Below are positions 10,539 to 19,247 of a stretch of 64,000 nucleotides of DNA, one piece after another. A model generated the notes under the pieces. That model ran no database searches and had not been told where the DNA came from. It was given only the letters and a program-made list of their open reading frames with translations. Position 1 is the first letter of the stretch. Every line of letters starts with the position of its first letter. Source of the stretch: Paucibacter sp. KBW04 (GTDB taxonomy: Bacteria > Pseudomonadota > Gammaproteobacteria > Burkholderiales > Burkholderiaceae_C); contig NZ_QAJN01000010.1 in the NCBI RefSeq assembly GCF_003852425.1, positions 186,724 to 250,723 on the forward strand. Direction: 5' to 3'. A program made the position numbers and the translations under genes.

Positions 10539-13058
10539 TCATTGGCCAAGCGTCCTGGGTAGCGTGTGGGCCAGGCTGCGCCAAGCCCGACCTGCGCCCA
10601 GGGCTCGGCTGGCCAGCGAGGGTGGGCGTTGGTAGAAGACGCTGCCGCCCAAGACGATGTCGGTGCGCCCGTCGCCATTGAGGTCGCCAAACTGGATGTC
10701 CCTAGTACCGCCGTCGCCCGGACTGCGGCTGAACTTTTGAACCGCAATAAACTTGGCGTCTTGCCCTTGGCGCAGCAGCAAAAGTGTGTCGGCGGTGATG
10801 GCCAAGAGGTCTTGCTTGCCGTTGCCGTCCAGATCGAGGCTGCGCAGCGCGTCGATTTGTGAGTAAGTCTCCAGAGCCAAAAGCGTGCCGGGTGTGAAGC
10901 TGCCGTCGGGCTGCTGCAACTGAAGCTCGACTTGGTGAGAAGCTTGATTGCTGGAGGTGGTGAAGGCGATGTCGATCAAGCCGTCGCCATTGATGTCTAT
11001 TGGGGTGGCTTGCGCATAAGCTGACCACTCGGGTTTGGCCTGACGCACAAAGCTGCCATCCGCTTGCTGCAGATACAGCGCCGGGCCGCTGACTTGGTCG
11101 GTGTAGATGCCCCCCAAGACCAGCAGGTCTTCACGGCCATCGCCATTGAAGTCTGCGACGGTGGGGGCGTTTTCGGCGTGGCCACGGGGCATGGCTTGCG
11201 GTGCTGCGAACACGCCCGGCGCTGTTTGGCGGATGAGCACGCGCACGTAGTCGGTGCCGTTGAATTTGTCGGCCACCACCGCCCGCAAGCCGCCATCGAC
11301 AGCCATGCGTATCCAGGTGCCGCTGAGCAAGGCGCCGTAGTCAGGCGCACTGGGTGTGTTGACCAAGGCCAACTTGCCGACCTCGTTCATGCGCCATTGC
11401 TGGAACCCACAAGGGCCCGCCCGCAGCACTTCAACGCCGCGCTGTGCGGGCAAGGGGTTGGCTAGCAAATCGCCCATGCACTCCTTGCCATCGTCCCATT
11501 GCCCAGCAAGCAGCAAGCTGCCGTCGGCCTGTTGCACAAAGTATTTGAGTGAGGTCTTGCTGTCGACATACGGGTTCTCCACCCATTGGTAGAGCAGGTC
11601 GGCGCGCCCGTCGCCGTTCAGATCTGCGACCAAGGCACGGTAAGGCTTGACCGGGGCCAGCTCCATGCCCGGCATCAGACTCGGTGTGCCGAACAAGCCC
11701 GGGTCGGTGGTGAAATAGATAGACGTCCCGATGGCTGCCTCGTTGCCTGCGGTATCTTTGATCACGCGTATGTTGATCAAGTATCGATGGGCGGGCACCA
11801 GCAGGGCGCGCGGTTTGAGCGTAACAATTGAACCCTCGACCGTGATGTCTGCGGCTATGCCCGCGGAATCGGGGCCATACAGTGCAATCCCGGCTTGCGC
11901 AGTGGCGGCATCCACCGGCTCGTTAAAACGCAAGGTGATGGCGCTGTCCAGAGGCACATCTTTGGCGTCGGCTGCGGGGCTAACGCTCAGCAAAACCGGG
12001 CCGTCCTTGTCGATGCGGAAGGACCAGGCCTCGGCCGCCACAGGGTTGCCGGCCAAATCTTCGACGCGATTGGCCAAGCTAATTTTGTAGTTGCCGGAGG
12101 GCATGTCCATGGTCGGAGAGAAAGCCAAGCGGCGCTTGTCATGCCAGACCAGATTGCCGGTGATCGCACTGCCTGAAGCGTTTGTGACCAAGAGCGCATC
12201 GGCCGTGCTCGACAAGGGGTCCATGTCCTCGTCGAACGTCACTTCGATGAGGCTGAATTGCGCCGCACTGTCGGGTGCGGGGCTGCGCGTCAGTACCTTT
12301 GGGGCCACGCTGTCGCTGCGCCGTGTGCCTGCGTGGTAATGGCTCAGGGTTTGCTCGTGCCGCTCGACCTGCCCGTCGGCAAAGGTGTTGATGCTGCTGG
12401 ACTTGAGCAAGCCCACGCCCTGCGCATACCAATCGTCAGACACCAACACGTTTTGCCCGCTCTTGCCGTTGGCACCAGAAGTGATGGTGAGGGTGACGGT
12501 AGATTTGACGTGCACCACCGTCTCAAACGTGCCGGCGGGAACGCTCAGGCTTTGCACGTCCGCCACGCTGGCTTCGCCCAGAATCTTGATGTTGTCGGGC
12601 TTGCCGTCGCCGTCAACGTCTTGGCTGATGGTCTTGTCAATCAGCTTGAAACTCTTGCCTGCAACCAGCGGCAGTTGCAGCAGAGTGACGCTGCCCACCG
12701 CCGCTTCCAGCGCACCGGCGTTTGGGCCGGGCAGGAGGTTGACGCTGTCCCCCAGTCGCTCCAGGTACTCATCCGCATCGCCATTGCTGTCTTGCGTGCG
12801 CCGCAGCATGGTGTTGTGACCGTCCACCAGCGCAGCGCTCAAGATGCGCACATGGGTTTCACCGTCGGTGCTGGACTGGTAGGTCCAGCGATCGCCCACG
12901 GCCAGGGGGAAATCGCTAACTGACGGAGCGGCAGGTGCCGGGCTGCTATTGCCACCACCACCACCGCCACCGCCACCGCCACAGGCCACGAGGCTGGCGG
13001 CCAGCAACAAGCTGACAAGGTGCTTGCGGGGGTGCTGCGGCATGTTCAATCTAGACAT
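10539..13058 (-). CDS. Predicted lipoprotein with Ig-like domains and FG-GAP/VCBS calcium-type repeats
   Basis: About 839 residues. A lipoprotein signal (KHLVSLLLAASLVAC) is followed directly by a run of ten glycines. The next ~200 residues are unassigned beta-rich sequence. Around residues 260-450 two SbsA/Ig-like 'big' domains appear (SVAPKVLTRSPAPDSAAQFS, then GPVLLSVSPAADAKDVPLDS). The C-terminal half has five DxNGDGxxD-type loops (DLNGDGRADLLY, DFNGDGREDLLV, DINGDGLIDIAF, DLDGNGKQDLLA, DLNGDGRTDIVL), the signature of FG-GAP/VCBS repeats that bind calcium. Likely a surface or periplasmic adhesion/binding protein; function unknown. No clear ribosome-binding site; 13085 and 13043 are alternative starts. 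Convergent with the protease gene. Confidence 0.85.
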   Translation of the reverse strand: MSRLNMPQHPRKHLVSLLLAASLVACGGGGGGGGGGNSSPAPAAPSVSDFPLAVGDRWTYQSSTDGETHVRILSAALVDGHNTMLRRTQDSNGDADEYLERLGDSVNLLPGPNAGALEAAVGSVTLLQLPLVAGKSFKLIDKTISQDVDGDGKPDNIKILGEASVADVQSLSVPAGTFETVVHVKSTVTLTITSGANGKSGQNVLVSDDWYAQGVGLLKSSSINTFADGQVERHEQTLSHYHAGTRRSDSVAPKVLTRSPAPDSAAQFSLIEVTFDEDMDPLSSTADALLVTNASGSAITGNLVWHDKRRLAFSPTMDMPSGNYKISLANRVEDLAGNPVAAEAWSFRIDKDGPVLLSVSPAADAKDVPLDSAITLRFNEPVDAATAQAGIALYGPDSAGIAADITVEGSIVTLKPRALLVPAHRYLINIRVIKDTAGNEAAIGTSIYFTTDPGLFGTPSLMPGMELAPVKPYRALVADLNGDGRADLLYQWVENPYVDSKTSLKYFVQQADGSLLLAGQWDDGKECMGDLLANPLPAQRGVEVLRAGPCGFQQWRMNEVGKLALVNTPSAPDYGALLSGTWIRMAVDGGLRAVVADKFNGTDYVRVLIRQTAPGVFAAPQAMPRGHAENAPTVADFNGDGREDLLVLGGIYTDQVSGPALYLQQADGSFVRQAKPEWSAYAQATPIDINGDGLIDIAFTTSSNQASHQVELQLQQPDGSFTPGTLLALETYSQIDALRSLDLDGNGKQDLLAITADTLLLLRQGQDAKFIAVQKFSRSPGDGGTRDIQFGDLNGDGRTDIVLGGSVFYQRPPSLASRALGAGRAWRSLAHTLPRTLGQ
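12951..12980 (-). repeat. Gly-codon trinucleotide tract after the lipobox
   Basis: Ten consecutive glycine codons (GGC/GGT mixture; GCC/ACC on the plus strand) directly follow the lipobox cysteine. Slippage in units of three would lengthen or shorten the linker without breaking the frame. Confidence 0.75.
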
Positions 13059-13238
13059 GAAGAAAGTCACTGGTGAAGGAGTCATGAGTCGGTCAGGCGT
13101 TGAACGCCATGCGCGCGGGTAGGGCGTCCAATACTGTAATGGCGCAGGAAGGGCCTATCCATCCAGCTTTCCCCTTGCAGGACCTGCTTCTCACTTCGCG
13201 GAGGCGCTCGGCGTGCTGCAAGCAGCAAGGTGGCGCAC

Positions 13239-13267
13239 AAAAAAATCCCTCTATTTGGCGGAGAGGG
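13239..13267 (-). terminator. Rho-independent terminator of the aminotransferase gene
   Basis: On the minus strand CCCTCT, a 9-base loop, then AGAGGG, followed by ATTTTTTTG. The stem begins 7 bp after the aminotransferase stop codon. Confidence 0.85.
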
Positions 13268-13273
13268 TCAAGA

Positions 13274-14494
13274 TCAAGCAGATCCACCAGTGAAGGCCGA
13301 AGGTTTGCTCATGTATATAGCGGTCTCACGCAGCGCTTGCCCCAGCAAATCAAGGCCTTGGTCGATCTCCGCTTCGGTGATGTTCAGGGCCGGCATCAAG
13401 CGCAGCAGATGGGGGCGTGGCGCATTGAGCAACAAGCCCGTGGGCGCCAGATTGCGTGCCGCGCTGACGACTTGCTCTGCATGATTGCCGGGTAGCACCA
13501 GGGCCCGCAGCAGGCCGGCGCCACGCTCACCGAGGAGGCCGTGCGTCTTGACTAATCTTTGTAGGCCAGCGGCCAGGTAGCGGCTGCGCTGGCGCACCGC
13601 GGCCAGAAACTCGGTCTGGCAAACCTCGTTCAAGACGGCCAGGCCTAGGGCCGCCATCAAAGGGTTGCCGCAAAAAGTGCCGCCTTGGTCACCCGGCTCA
13701 AAGCAGTTGAAGCGTTCTTTGCAAAGCAGGGCGGACAAGGGCGCGCCGCCGCCTATGCCTTTGGCGAGGGTGAGCAAATCGGGCTCGATGCCGTACATCT
13801 CGTAGGCGAAGGCGTGGCCGCAGCGCCCGATGCCGGTCTGCACCTCGTCGGCGATCAGCAGCAATTGCCGCTCCTCGGTCAAGGCACGCAGTTCCCGGAC
13901 AAAGCCGGGGTCGGCCAGATTGACGCCCGCCTCCCCTTGGACGAACTCGATCATGACGGCGACGCTGCTTGGCGTGATCGCGCGCGCGACGGACTCGATG
14001 TCATTGAGCCTGGCCTTGGGGAAGCCCGTGGGCATGGGCGGGTAGATACGGTCCCAGCCCGGCTTGCCCGAGGCACTCATCATGGCCAAGCTGCGGCCGT
14101 GAAAGCCCCCCTCAAAGCCGATGATCTCGTGCGCACCCTGGCGCTGCTTTTGCCCCCAACGTCGCGCCAGTTTCACCGCCGCCTCATTGGCCTCGGTGCC
14201 CGAGCTGCCGAGGAAGACCCGGTCGAAGCAGCTCAAATCGACCAGGCGCTTGGCCAGATCCAGCATGGGCCGGTTGTAGAAGGCCGGGCTCGGATTCGTC
14301 AGCCGGCGGGCCTGCTCTGAGAGCGCTTGGGCCAGCACTTCCGGGCTATGCCCGAGGCTGTTGACGGCCCAACCTTGGATCAGATCGAGATAGCGCTTGC
14401 CGCTCTCGTCGATCAGCCAAGAGCCTTGACCTTGGGCGAACACAATGTCGGGTCGCTGGGTGATGGTGATGAGGTCTTGGCCCAGCTCAGTCAT
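13274..14494 (-). CDS. Class III aminotransferase, acetylornithine aminotransferase-like
   Basis: 406 residues, full length. Motifs of the ornithine/acetylornithine group: SSGTEANEAAVKLAR (phosphate binding, about 103-117), FHGRSLAMMSASG, LLLIADEVQTGIGRCG (about 207-222), the PLP lysine in LTLAKGIGGG (about 245), and GGTFCGNPL. It would exchange an amino group between 2-oxoglutarate/glutamate and acetylornithine or a similar omega-amino compound. The ATG has AGGAG upstream, and a good terminator follows the stop. It is divergent from a GlxA/ArgR-like AraC regulator 130 bp away, suggesting inducible, perhaps catabolic, use (arginine/ornithine) rather than only biosynthesis. Biosynthetic argD cannot be excluded. 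Confidence 0.88.
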   Translation of the reverse strand: MTELGQDLITITQRPDIVFAQGQGSWLIDESGKRYLDLIQGWAVNSLGHSPEVLAQALSEQARRLTNPSPAFYNRPMLDLAKRLVDLSCFDRVFLGSSGTEANEAAVKLARRWGQKQRQGAHEIIGFEGGFHGRSLAMMSASGKPGWDRIYPPMPTGFPKARLNDIESVARAITPSSVAVMIEFVQGEAGVNLADPGFVRELRALTEERQLLLIADEVQTGIGRCGHAFAYEMYGIEPDLLTLAKGIGGGAPLSALLCKERFNCFEPGDQGGTFCGNPLMAALGLAVLNEVCQTEFLAAVRQRSRYLAAGLQRLVKTHGLLGERGAGLLRALVLPGNHAEQVVSAARNLAPTGLLLNAPRPHLLRLMPALNITEAEIDQGLDLLGQALRETAIYMSKPSAFTGGSA

Positions 14495-14624
14495 GCGGCT
14501 TTTCTCCTGTCGCTTGTTGGGTTGAAACAGTCGGCAGTTTGCTCAAACGACCGAATGTCAGCAATGACGCTGTTCCCACTTTTTCTGCCATGCTTGCTGG
14601 TGAGGACTGCTGTCAAAATTCGGC

Positions 14625-15593
14625 ATGGCCTGCCGCATCGTTTTCCTCGTCTTCCCCGGTTTTCAGCAATTGGATCTGGCCGGGCCTATGGCCGTGTTTG
14701 AAGTGGCCCGCTTGCAGCAGCCCGGCAGCTATAGCTGGCGGCTGGCGGCCAGCGCCCCTGGTAGCGTGCGGAGTTCGGCGGGGCTGGACTGGCCGGTGCA
14801 GGCGCTGCCGCGCAGCGTGGGTGAGGGCGATCTGGTGATGGTGATAGGCGGCGATGGCGTCGATGCCGCCTGCCAAGATCGGCGCTTGTGTCTCTGGTTG
14901 CAGCGCGCGAGCCGCAGTGGCGCGCGCCTGGCCAGCATCTGCAGCGGCAGCCTTCTGCTGGCGGCGGCGGGTTTGCTTGACCAGCGTTGCGCCACCACCC
15001 ATTGGTCCAGAAGCCGGCAGTTTGAGCTGGAGTTTCCTGCTGTTCGCCTGCAGCCCGAGCGTATTTATGTGCGTGAGGCGGCGGTCCGCGAAGCCAGCGG
15101 GCGGCGACCCGAGATCTGGACCAGCGCGGGCATGACGGCTGGCATCGATTTGTGCCTGGCCTTGGTCGCGCACGATTGTGGCGAGAGCGTGGCGCGTGAG
15201 GCGGCGCGCCAATTGGTGGTGGAGCGCCGCCGCCCCGGTGGGCAGTCTCAGTTCTCGCCCCTGCTGGATCTGCAGCGGCCCGAGGGGCGCTTTGGCGACT
15301 TGCTGGAGTGGCTGCGCCAACATCTAAACCTTGATCACCGGGTCGATGATCTGGCCGCAAGAGTCTGCATGAGCCCCCGGCATTTCGCGCGCTGCTTCCG
15401 TGCTGAAACGGGGGCCACGCCCGCCCATGTCATCGAGCGTTTGCGGGTAGACGCTGCACGCGCCGCGCTGGAAGGCGGCCAAGCCTCGGTGCAGCGTGTC
15501 GCGCAAGACTGCGGCTTTGGCAGCGCGGAGCGCATGCGGCGATCGTTTCAAAGGCTGTTGGGGCGGCCGCCGGCGGCGTTTCGGAAGACTTAG
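14625..15593 (+). CDS. AraC-family regulator with DJ-1/PfpI (GlxA-like) N-domain
   Basis: 322 residues. Residues about 4-185 form a DJ-1/PfpI-type glutamine-amidotransferase-like fold (IVFLVFPGFQQLDLAGPMAVFE, ASICSGSLLLAAAGLLD with the nucleophile-elbow cysteine, TSAGMTAGIDLCLALV). Residues about 220-320 form a double helix-turn-helix of the AraC type (RVDDLAARVCMSPRHFARCF, VQRVAQDCGFGSAERMRRSF). Such proteins usually sense small nitrogenous or aldehyde compounds and activate neighbouring operons; Pseudomonas ArgR has this layout. The divergent neighbour is an acetylornithine-type aminotransferase, its likely target. No strong ribosome-binding site before the ATG. Confidence 0.9.
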   Translation: MACRIVFLVFPGFQQLDLAGPMAVFEVARLQQPGSYSWRLAASAPGSVRSSAGLDWPVQALPRSVGEGDLVMVIGGDGVDAACQDRRLCLWLQRASRSGARLASICSGSLLLAAAGLLDQRCATTHWSRSRQFELEFPAVRLQPERIYVREAAVREASGRRPEIWTSAGMTAGIDLCLALVAHDCGESVAREAARQLVVERRRPGGQSQFSPLLDLQRPEGRFGDLLEWLRQHLNLDHRVDDLAARVCMSPRHFARCFRAETGATPAHVIERLRVDAARAALEGGQASVQRVAQDCGFGSAERMRRSFQRLLGRPPAAFRKT

Positions 15594-15599
15594 AAAACA

Positions 15600-15755
15600 C
15601 CCCGTCCTGCTTCAGTCGGCGCGCTGGCAGGCGCGCCGTCCTTCGATGGGCGTCGGACAAGCCGCAGGGCTTGTCCTCGGTCCCAACTCAGCCTGGCCGC
15701 TTGTCGCGCGGCCAGTCCTTCGGAAGGCGTCGCAAGCCTTGCTTGCTCGGTCCTT
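15600..15755. repeat. Intergenic cluster of hairpins with a partly repeated ~45-bp unit
   Basis: The convergent gap between the AraC gene and the giant amidohydrolase holds three inverted repeats (GCGCGC around 15618-15638; GGACAAGCC/GGCTTGTCC at 15655-15676; TGGCCGC/GCGGCCA near 15694-15714). Two related blocks, 15638-15683 and 15715-15753, both begin GTCCTTCG, contain GGCGTCG and CAAGCC, and end CTCGGTCC. It may act as a bidirectional terminator or be a short interspersed repeat; only one locus is visible. Confidence 0.45.
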
Positions 15756-15757
15756 CC

Positions 15758-18700
15758 TCAGTCCTCGCCATGTCCGTGCCCATGGCCCAACATCTCTTCG
15801 TCGATAGAGACGTCGGCATTGACGCCTTCAAAGAAGAAGGGTTTGCGGGCTTTGGCGCGGGAGACGACTTCGTTCATGCTGGGCACGGCGTAGAGGCGGC
15901 CGTTTTGCATCACATGGCTGATTTGGTCGCTCTGGCGTATGTCTTTGAGCACATCACCGCTGATGATGAGCAAGTCCGCCAGCTTGCCGACTTCCAGCGA
16001 GCCGAGGTCTTTGTCCAGGCCCAGATAGTGCGCAGGGTTGGCGGTGGCCGAGCGTATGGCTTCCAGCGGCTTCATGCCGCCGAGGCCAAACATCCACATT
16101 TCCCAATGCGCGCCCAGGCCTTCGCGTTGGCCGTGGGCACCGATATTGGTTCGGACGCCGGCACGCTCCAAGGCGGTGGCAGTCTTGGCGACGCGCACGA
16201 CGTTGAAGTCCTCCTCGGGCGCGGTGAGGCGGCGCACGCTACGGGCTTCTAGCAGGGTGCGGGGCACGAATTTGGAGAGGATGGGGTGCTTCCACACATC
16301 CGTGTGGGCGTACCAGTAGTGCTCGCCGTCCAGGCCGCCGTAGGCCACGTTCAGGGTGGGGGTGTAGCCCACTTTTGTCTGCGTCCAGAGCTGGGTGACA
16401 TCGTCGTACACCTCGGCCACCGGCAGGGCGTGCTCGATGCCGGTGTGGCCGTCGATGACCATGCTCATATTCAGCTGGAACATGGAGCCGCCCTCGGGCA
16501 CCACCATCATGCCTGTTTGCCGCCCGGCCTCCAGCACCTGCTGGCGTTGCTCGCGGCGTGGCTGCTGGTAGCTCTTGACGCTGATGGCGCCGGCAGCTTT
16601 TTGGCGCTTCAGATGGGTCAGCGCATCGTCCAAGTTATTCACCACGGCCGTCACGCCGGCCTTGGCGCCGTAAAGAATGCTGCCGGTGGAGTAGATGCGC
16701 GGGCCGACGACCAGGCCTGCGCGTTGCAGCTCGGCCTGGCTGAAGATGTCGCCATTGCGGTTGGAGGGGTCGTGAATGGTGGTCAGGCCAAAGGCCAGCG
16801 AGGCGTAATTGATCCAGCTTTGCTGCGGGATGATTTCGCTCTCACCCATGCCACCATGCCAGTGCGCGTCGATCAGGCCAGGGATGATGGTCTTGCCGGT
16901 GGCGTCCACCCGTTTGGCGTCGGCCGGAATCTGCACCTGGGCGGCCGTGCCAATGGCCGCGATGCGATTGCCGTCCACCACGATCACGCCTTGCTCGATG
17001 ACCTCGTCACCCTTCATGGTGGCGATGCGGGCGCCGGTGATGACGATCTTGCCGCTGGGCTTGTCGCTGGCCTGGCTGAAGCCAATTTTTTGCCCAGCCT
17101 CGCTGGGCTTGAAGGCCTTGGCGGCTTCTTCGCCTGGGGCAAAAGCGGCGGCCAAGTCGGTGCTGAACAACTCGTCGCCGTAAGAGAAATGCACCCGGCG
17201 GCTGTCGCCACTCCAGTGCATGGCTTCACCCGCATTCACGTCGAGTTTGCGCACCGGCAGGCCGTCCATCTTGGGGCCCACGCTGATGGTCTTGCCGACC
17301 CGAGGCAGGGGCGCCACATAGGCATGGGCGCGCTCCACAAAGCCCAGCCATTGGCCGTCCGGCGAGACACTGAACTGGCTGACGAACTCGCCCTTGGCGA
17401 CATCGGTTTCGCTGCGATCATTGAGGTCGACGCGGATCAACTTTTGCTGTGAATCCACCTCGCTGGTCATGCTGGAGCGAGTCAGGTAGACGGCATCGTT
17501 GCGCTCGGCAAACTGTGGCGTGTCACCGCTCTTGGCGATGCGCTTAGGCGCCGTCTTACCATCCGCCGCCACCACAAACACGCCGGTCTCAAGACCATGC
17601 CAGGGCGTGGTCAGATAGCCGCCTTTTTCCTTTTTGAAGACAACGGTCTTGCCATCAGGCGAGAACTGGGGCGAGAGGTATTTGCCCGGCGCCTGGGTCA
17701 GCAGAGTTTCGCGGCCGCTGGCCAGATCGAGCTTGCGCACGCTGCCGAGTCTTTCGTCGTTCCAGGTGGTGTAGACCAGCTCCCGGCCGTCGCGCGAGAA
17801 GCTGGGGAAGAATTCAAACGCCTCTTTTTGAGCCGTGATGCGCTTGGGCGCGCCGTTAGGCAGATCTTTGACGTAGAGCTGACCCAGAGCGGAATAGACC
17901 ACCCGCTTGCCATCCGGCGAAACGTTCACCCAGCGCAGCTGTTTGACGCCGAATTGATCGGGCGCCACTTCCTGGGCAAAGCGCAGGGCCTCACGCACCT
18001 CGCGCGTGTCCTTCACATGGAAGGGGATCTCGCTGGCCTGTTTGGCTTTGTCGGCTGCAAAAGGGTCAACCCGCCACAGCTTGCCCTTGGCCCAAACCAC
18101 AATGGCCTTGGCGTCCGGCGTCCAGGCGAAGGCGGGGTAGACGCCGTAGACCGACCAGGACTCTTGCAGATCGCGCTCCAGCTCACCCCAGGCCGGGGCT
18201 TCGCGGCCGGTCTGCAGATCTTTCAGGAACAAGGTGCTTTGGTTGCGCACCCGGCGCACAAAGGCCAGGTATTTGCCGTCGGGCGAGGGCGTGGGGCGGA
18301 TGGCGCCACCGGGGCCCTGCACGAAAGCCTCGACGGAGCCATCGCTCAGGTCCTGGCGGAAGATCTTGAAGATCTCCTTATTGCTGTCCTTGTTGTACTC
18401 AAAGCTGCGGCCAGGCGTGGTGTCTTGCGAGTAGTAGAGGAACTTGCCGTCGGCCGAGAGCGCGGGCTCGCCCAGGTCCTTCTGCCAGTTGGGTTTCTCG
18501 TTCAGCTGCACGCCCTTGTTGCCGGCGGCTTGGCCGTCCACGTGATAGAGCCAGATCTCGCCCGAGCCGGCCGAACGGGTGCCGGTGTAATGCTTGCGGG
18601 CGGCGATGTATTTGCCATTCGGGTGCCAGACCGGGTTGTTGAGCAGGCGGTAGTCTTCCTTGGTGACGGCGTGCGCGTTCGAGCCGTCAACATTCATCAC

Positions 18701-19096
18701 CCAGATGTTGTCGCCGCCGCCGGCGTCGCTGACGAAGGCGATTTGCTTGCCATCGGGCGAGAAACGGGCCTGGTGCTCCCAGGCGATGGAATGCGTCAAG
18801 GGCTTGGCTTCGCCGCCGGCCAGGGGCAGCAGATAGAGGTCGCCCAGCAGGTCAAAGACCAAGTGCTTGCCGTCCGGGCTGACGTCCACACTCATCCAGG
18901 TGCCGGAGCGGGTGTCGATATTGACGGTCTTGGCCTCGCCGGGCGGCTTGTTCACGTCCCAGGCCTTGGCAGCGGGCTTGGGCTCAGTCTTGGCCGGGGC
19001 GGCTTCGGCCGCGACGCTGGTGTTGAGGGGGCTGGTGCAAGCCAGCAGCAGCGCGAGGGTGGCTGCAAAGACAGGGGTGTGAGAGTGATTTCGCAT
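15758..19096 (-). CDS. Exported amidohydrolase with TolB-like beta-propeller domains
   Basis: About 1112 residues. A signal peptide, probably lipoprotein type (FAATLALLLACTSP), is followed by repeated propeller blades carrying SPDGKxxxF motifs (about 70-620, at least eight). The C-terminal third (about 690-1090) is a metal-dependent amidohydrolase: IPGLIDAHWHGGMGE supplies the HxH motif, with further histidines in GHTGIEHALP and NIGAHGQREG. The protein ends in a HGHGHGED tail. The same architecture is common in large bacterial exported hydrolases annotated as amidohydrolase/PD40. Substrate unknown; dipeptides or cyclic amides are possible. ATG at 19096 preferred; a GTG two codons earlier is possible. 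No operon partner. Confidence 0.9.
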   Translation of the reverse strand: MRNHSHTPVFAATLALLLACTSPLNTSVAAEAAPAKTEPKPAAKAWDVNKPPGEAKTVNIDTRSGTWMSVDVSPDGKHLVFDLLGDLYLLPLAGGEAKPLTHSIAWEHQARFSPDGKQIAFVSDAGGGDNIWVMNVDGSNAHAVTKEDYRLLNNPVWHPNGKYIAARKHYTGTRSAGSGEIWLYHVDGQAAGNKGVQLNEKPNWQKDLGEPALSADGKFLYYSQDTTPGRSFEYNKDSNKEIFKIFRQDLSDGSVEAFVQGPGGAIRPTPSPDGKYLAFVRRVRNQSTLFLKDLQTGREAPAWGELERDLQESWSVYGVYPAFAWTPDAKAIVVWAKGKLWRVDPFAADKAKQASEIPFHVKDTREVREALRFAQEVAPDQFGVKQLRWVNVSPDGKRVVYSALGQLYVKDLPNGAPKRITAQKEAFEFFPSFSRDGRELVYTTWNDERLGSVRKLDLASGRETLLTQAPGKYLSPQFSPDGKTVVFKKEKGGYLTTPWHGLETGVFVVAADGKTAPKRIAKSGDTPQFAERNDAVYLTRSSMTSEVDSQQKLIRVDLNDRSETDVAKGEFVSQFSVSPDGQWLGFVERAHAYVAPLPRVGKTISVGPKMDGLPVRKLDVNAGEAMHWSGDSRRVHFSYGDELFSTDLAAAFAPGEEAAKAFKPSEAGQKIGFSQASDKPSGKIVITGARIATMKGDEVIEQGVIVVDGNRIAAIGTAAQVQIPADAKRVDATGKTIIPGLIDAHWHGGMGESEIIPQQSWINYASLAFGLTTIHDPSNRNGDIFSQAELQRAGLVVGPRIYSTGSILYGAKAGVTAVVNNLDDALTHLKRQKAAGAISVKSYQQPRREQRQQVLEAGRQTGMMVVPEGGSMFQLNMSMVIDGHTGIEHALPVAEVYDDVTQLWTQTKVGYTPTLNVAYGGLDGEHYWYAHTDVWKHPILSKFVPRTLLEARSVRRLTAPEEDFNVVRVAKTATALERAGVRTNIGAHGQREGLGAHWEMWMFGLGGMKPLEAIRSATANPAHYLGLDKDLGSLEVGKLADLLIISGDVLKDIRQSDQISHVMQNGRLYAVPSMNEVVSRAKARKPFFFEGVNADVSIDEEMLGHGHGHGED

Positions 19097-19247
19097 GGCC
19101 ACCGAGCTTAAGCGCTGGTGGCTGATTGCCGCTCGGTGTTTGCACCTGCAAAGCCTTTGTTCATCGGCGTTTGCAGGGTTTTTTGGGCCGTTTTTGGACG
19201 GTTGTGCCCGTCACATGCCTAAAGTCACGCCAAAGCGTGGGACTGGA

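Noticed and set aside
13093-13287. Small frames in the gap between the lipoprotein and aminotransferase genes
   Set aside because: They cross the clear Rho-independent terminator at 13239-13267 and have no coding character.
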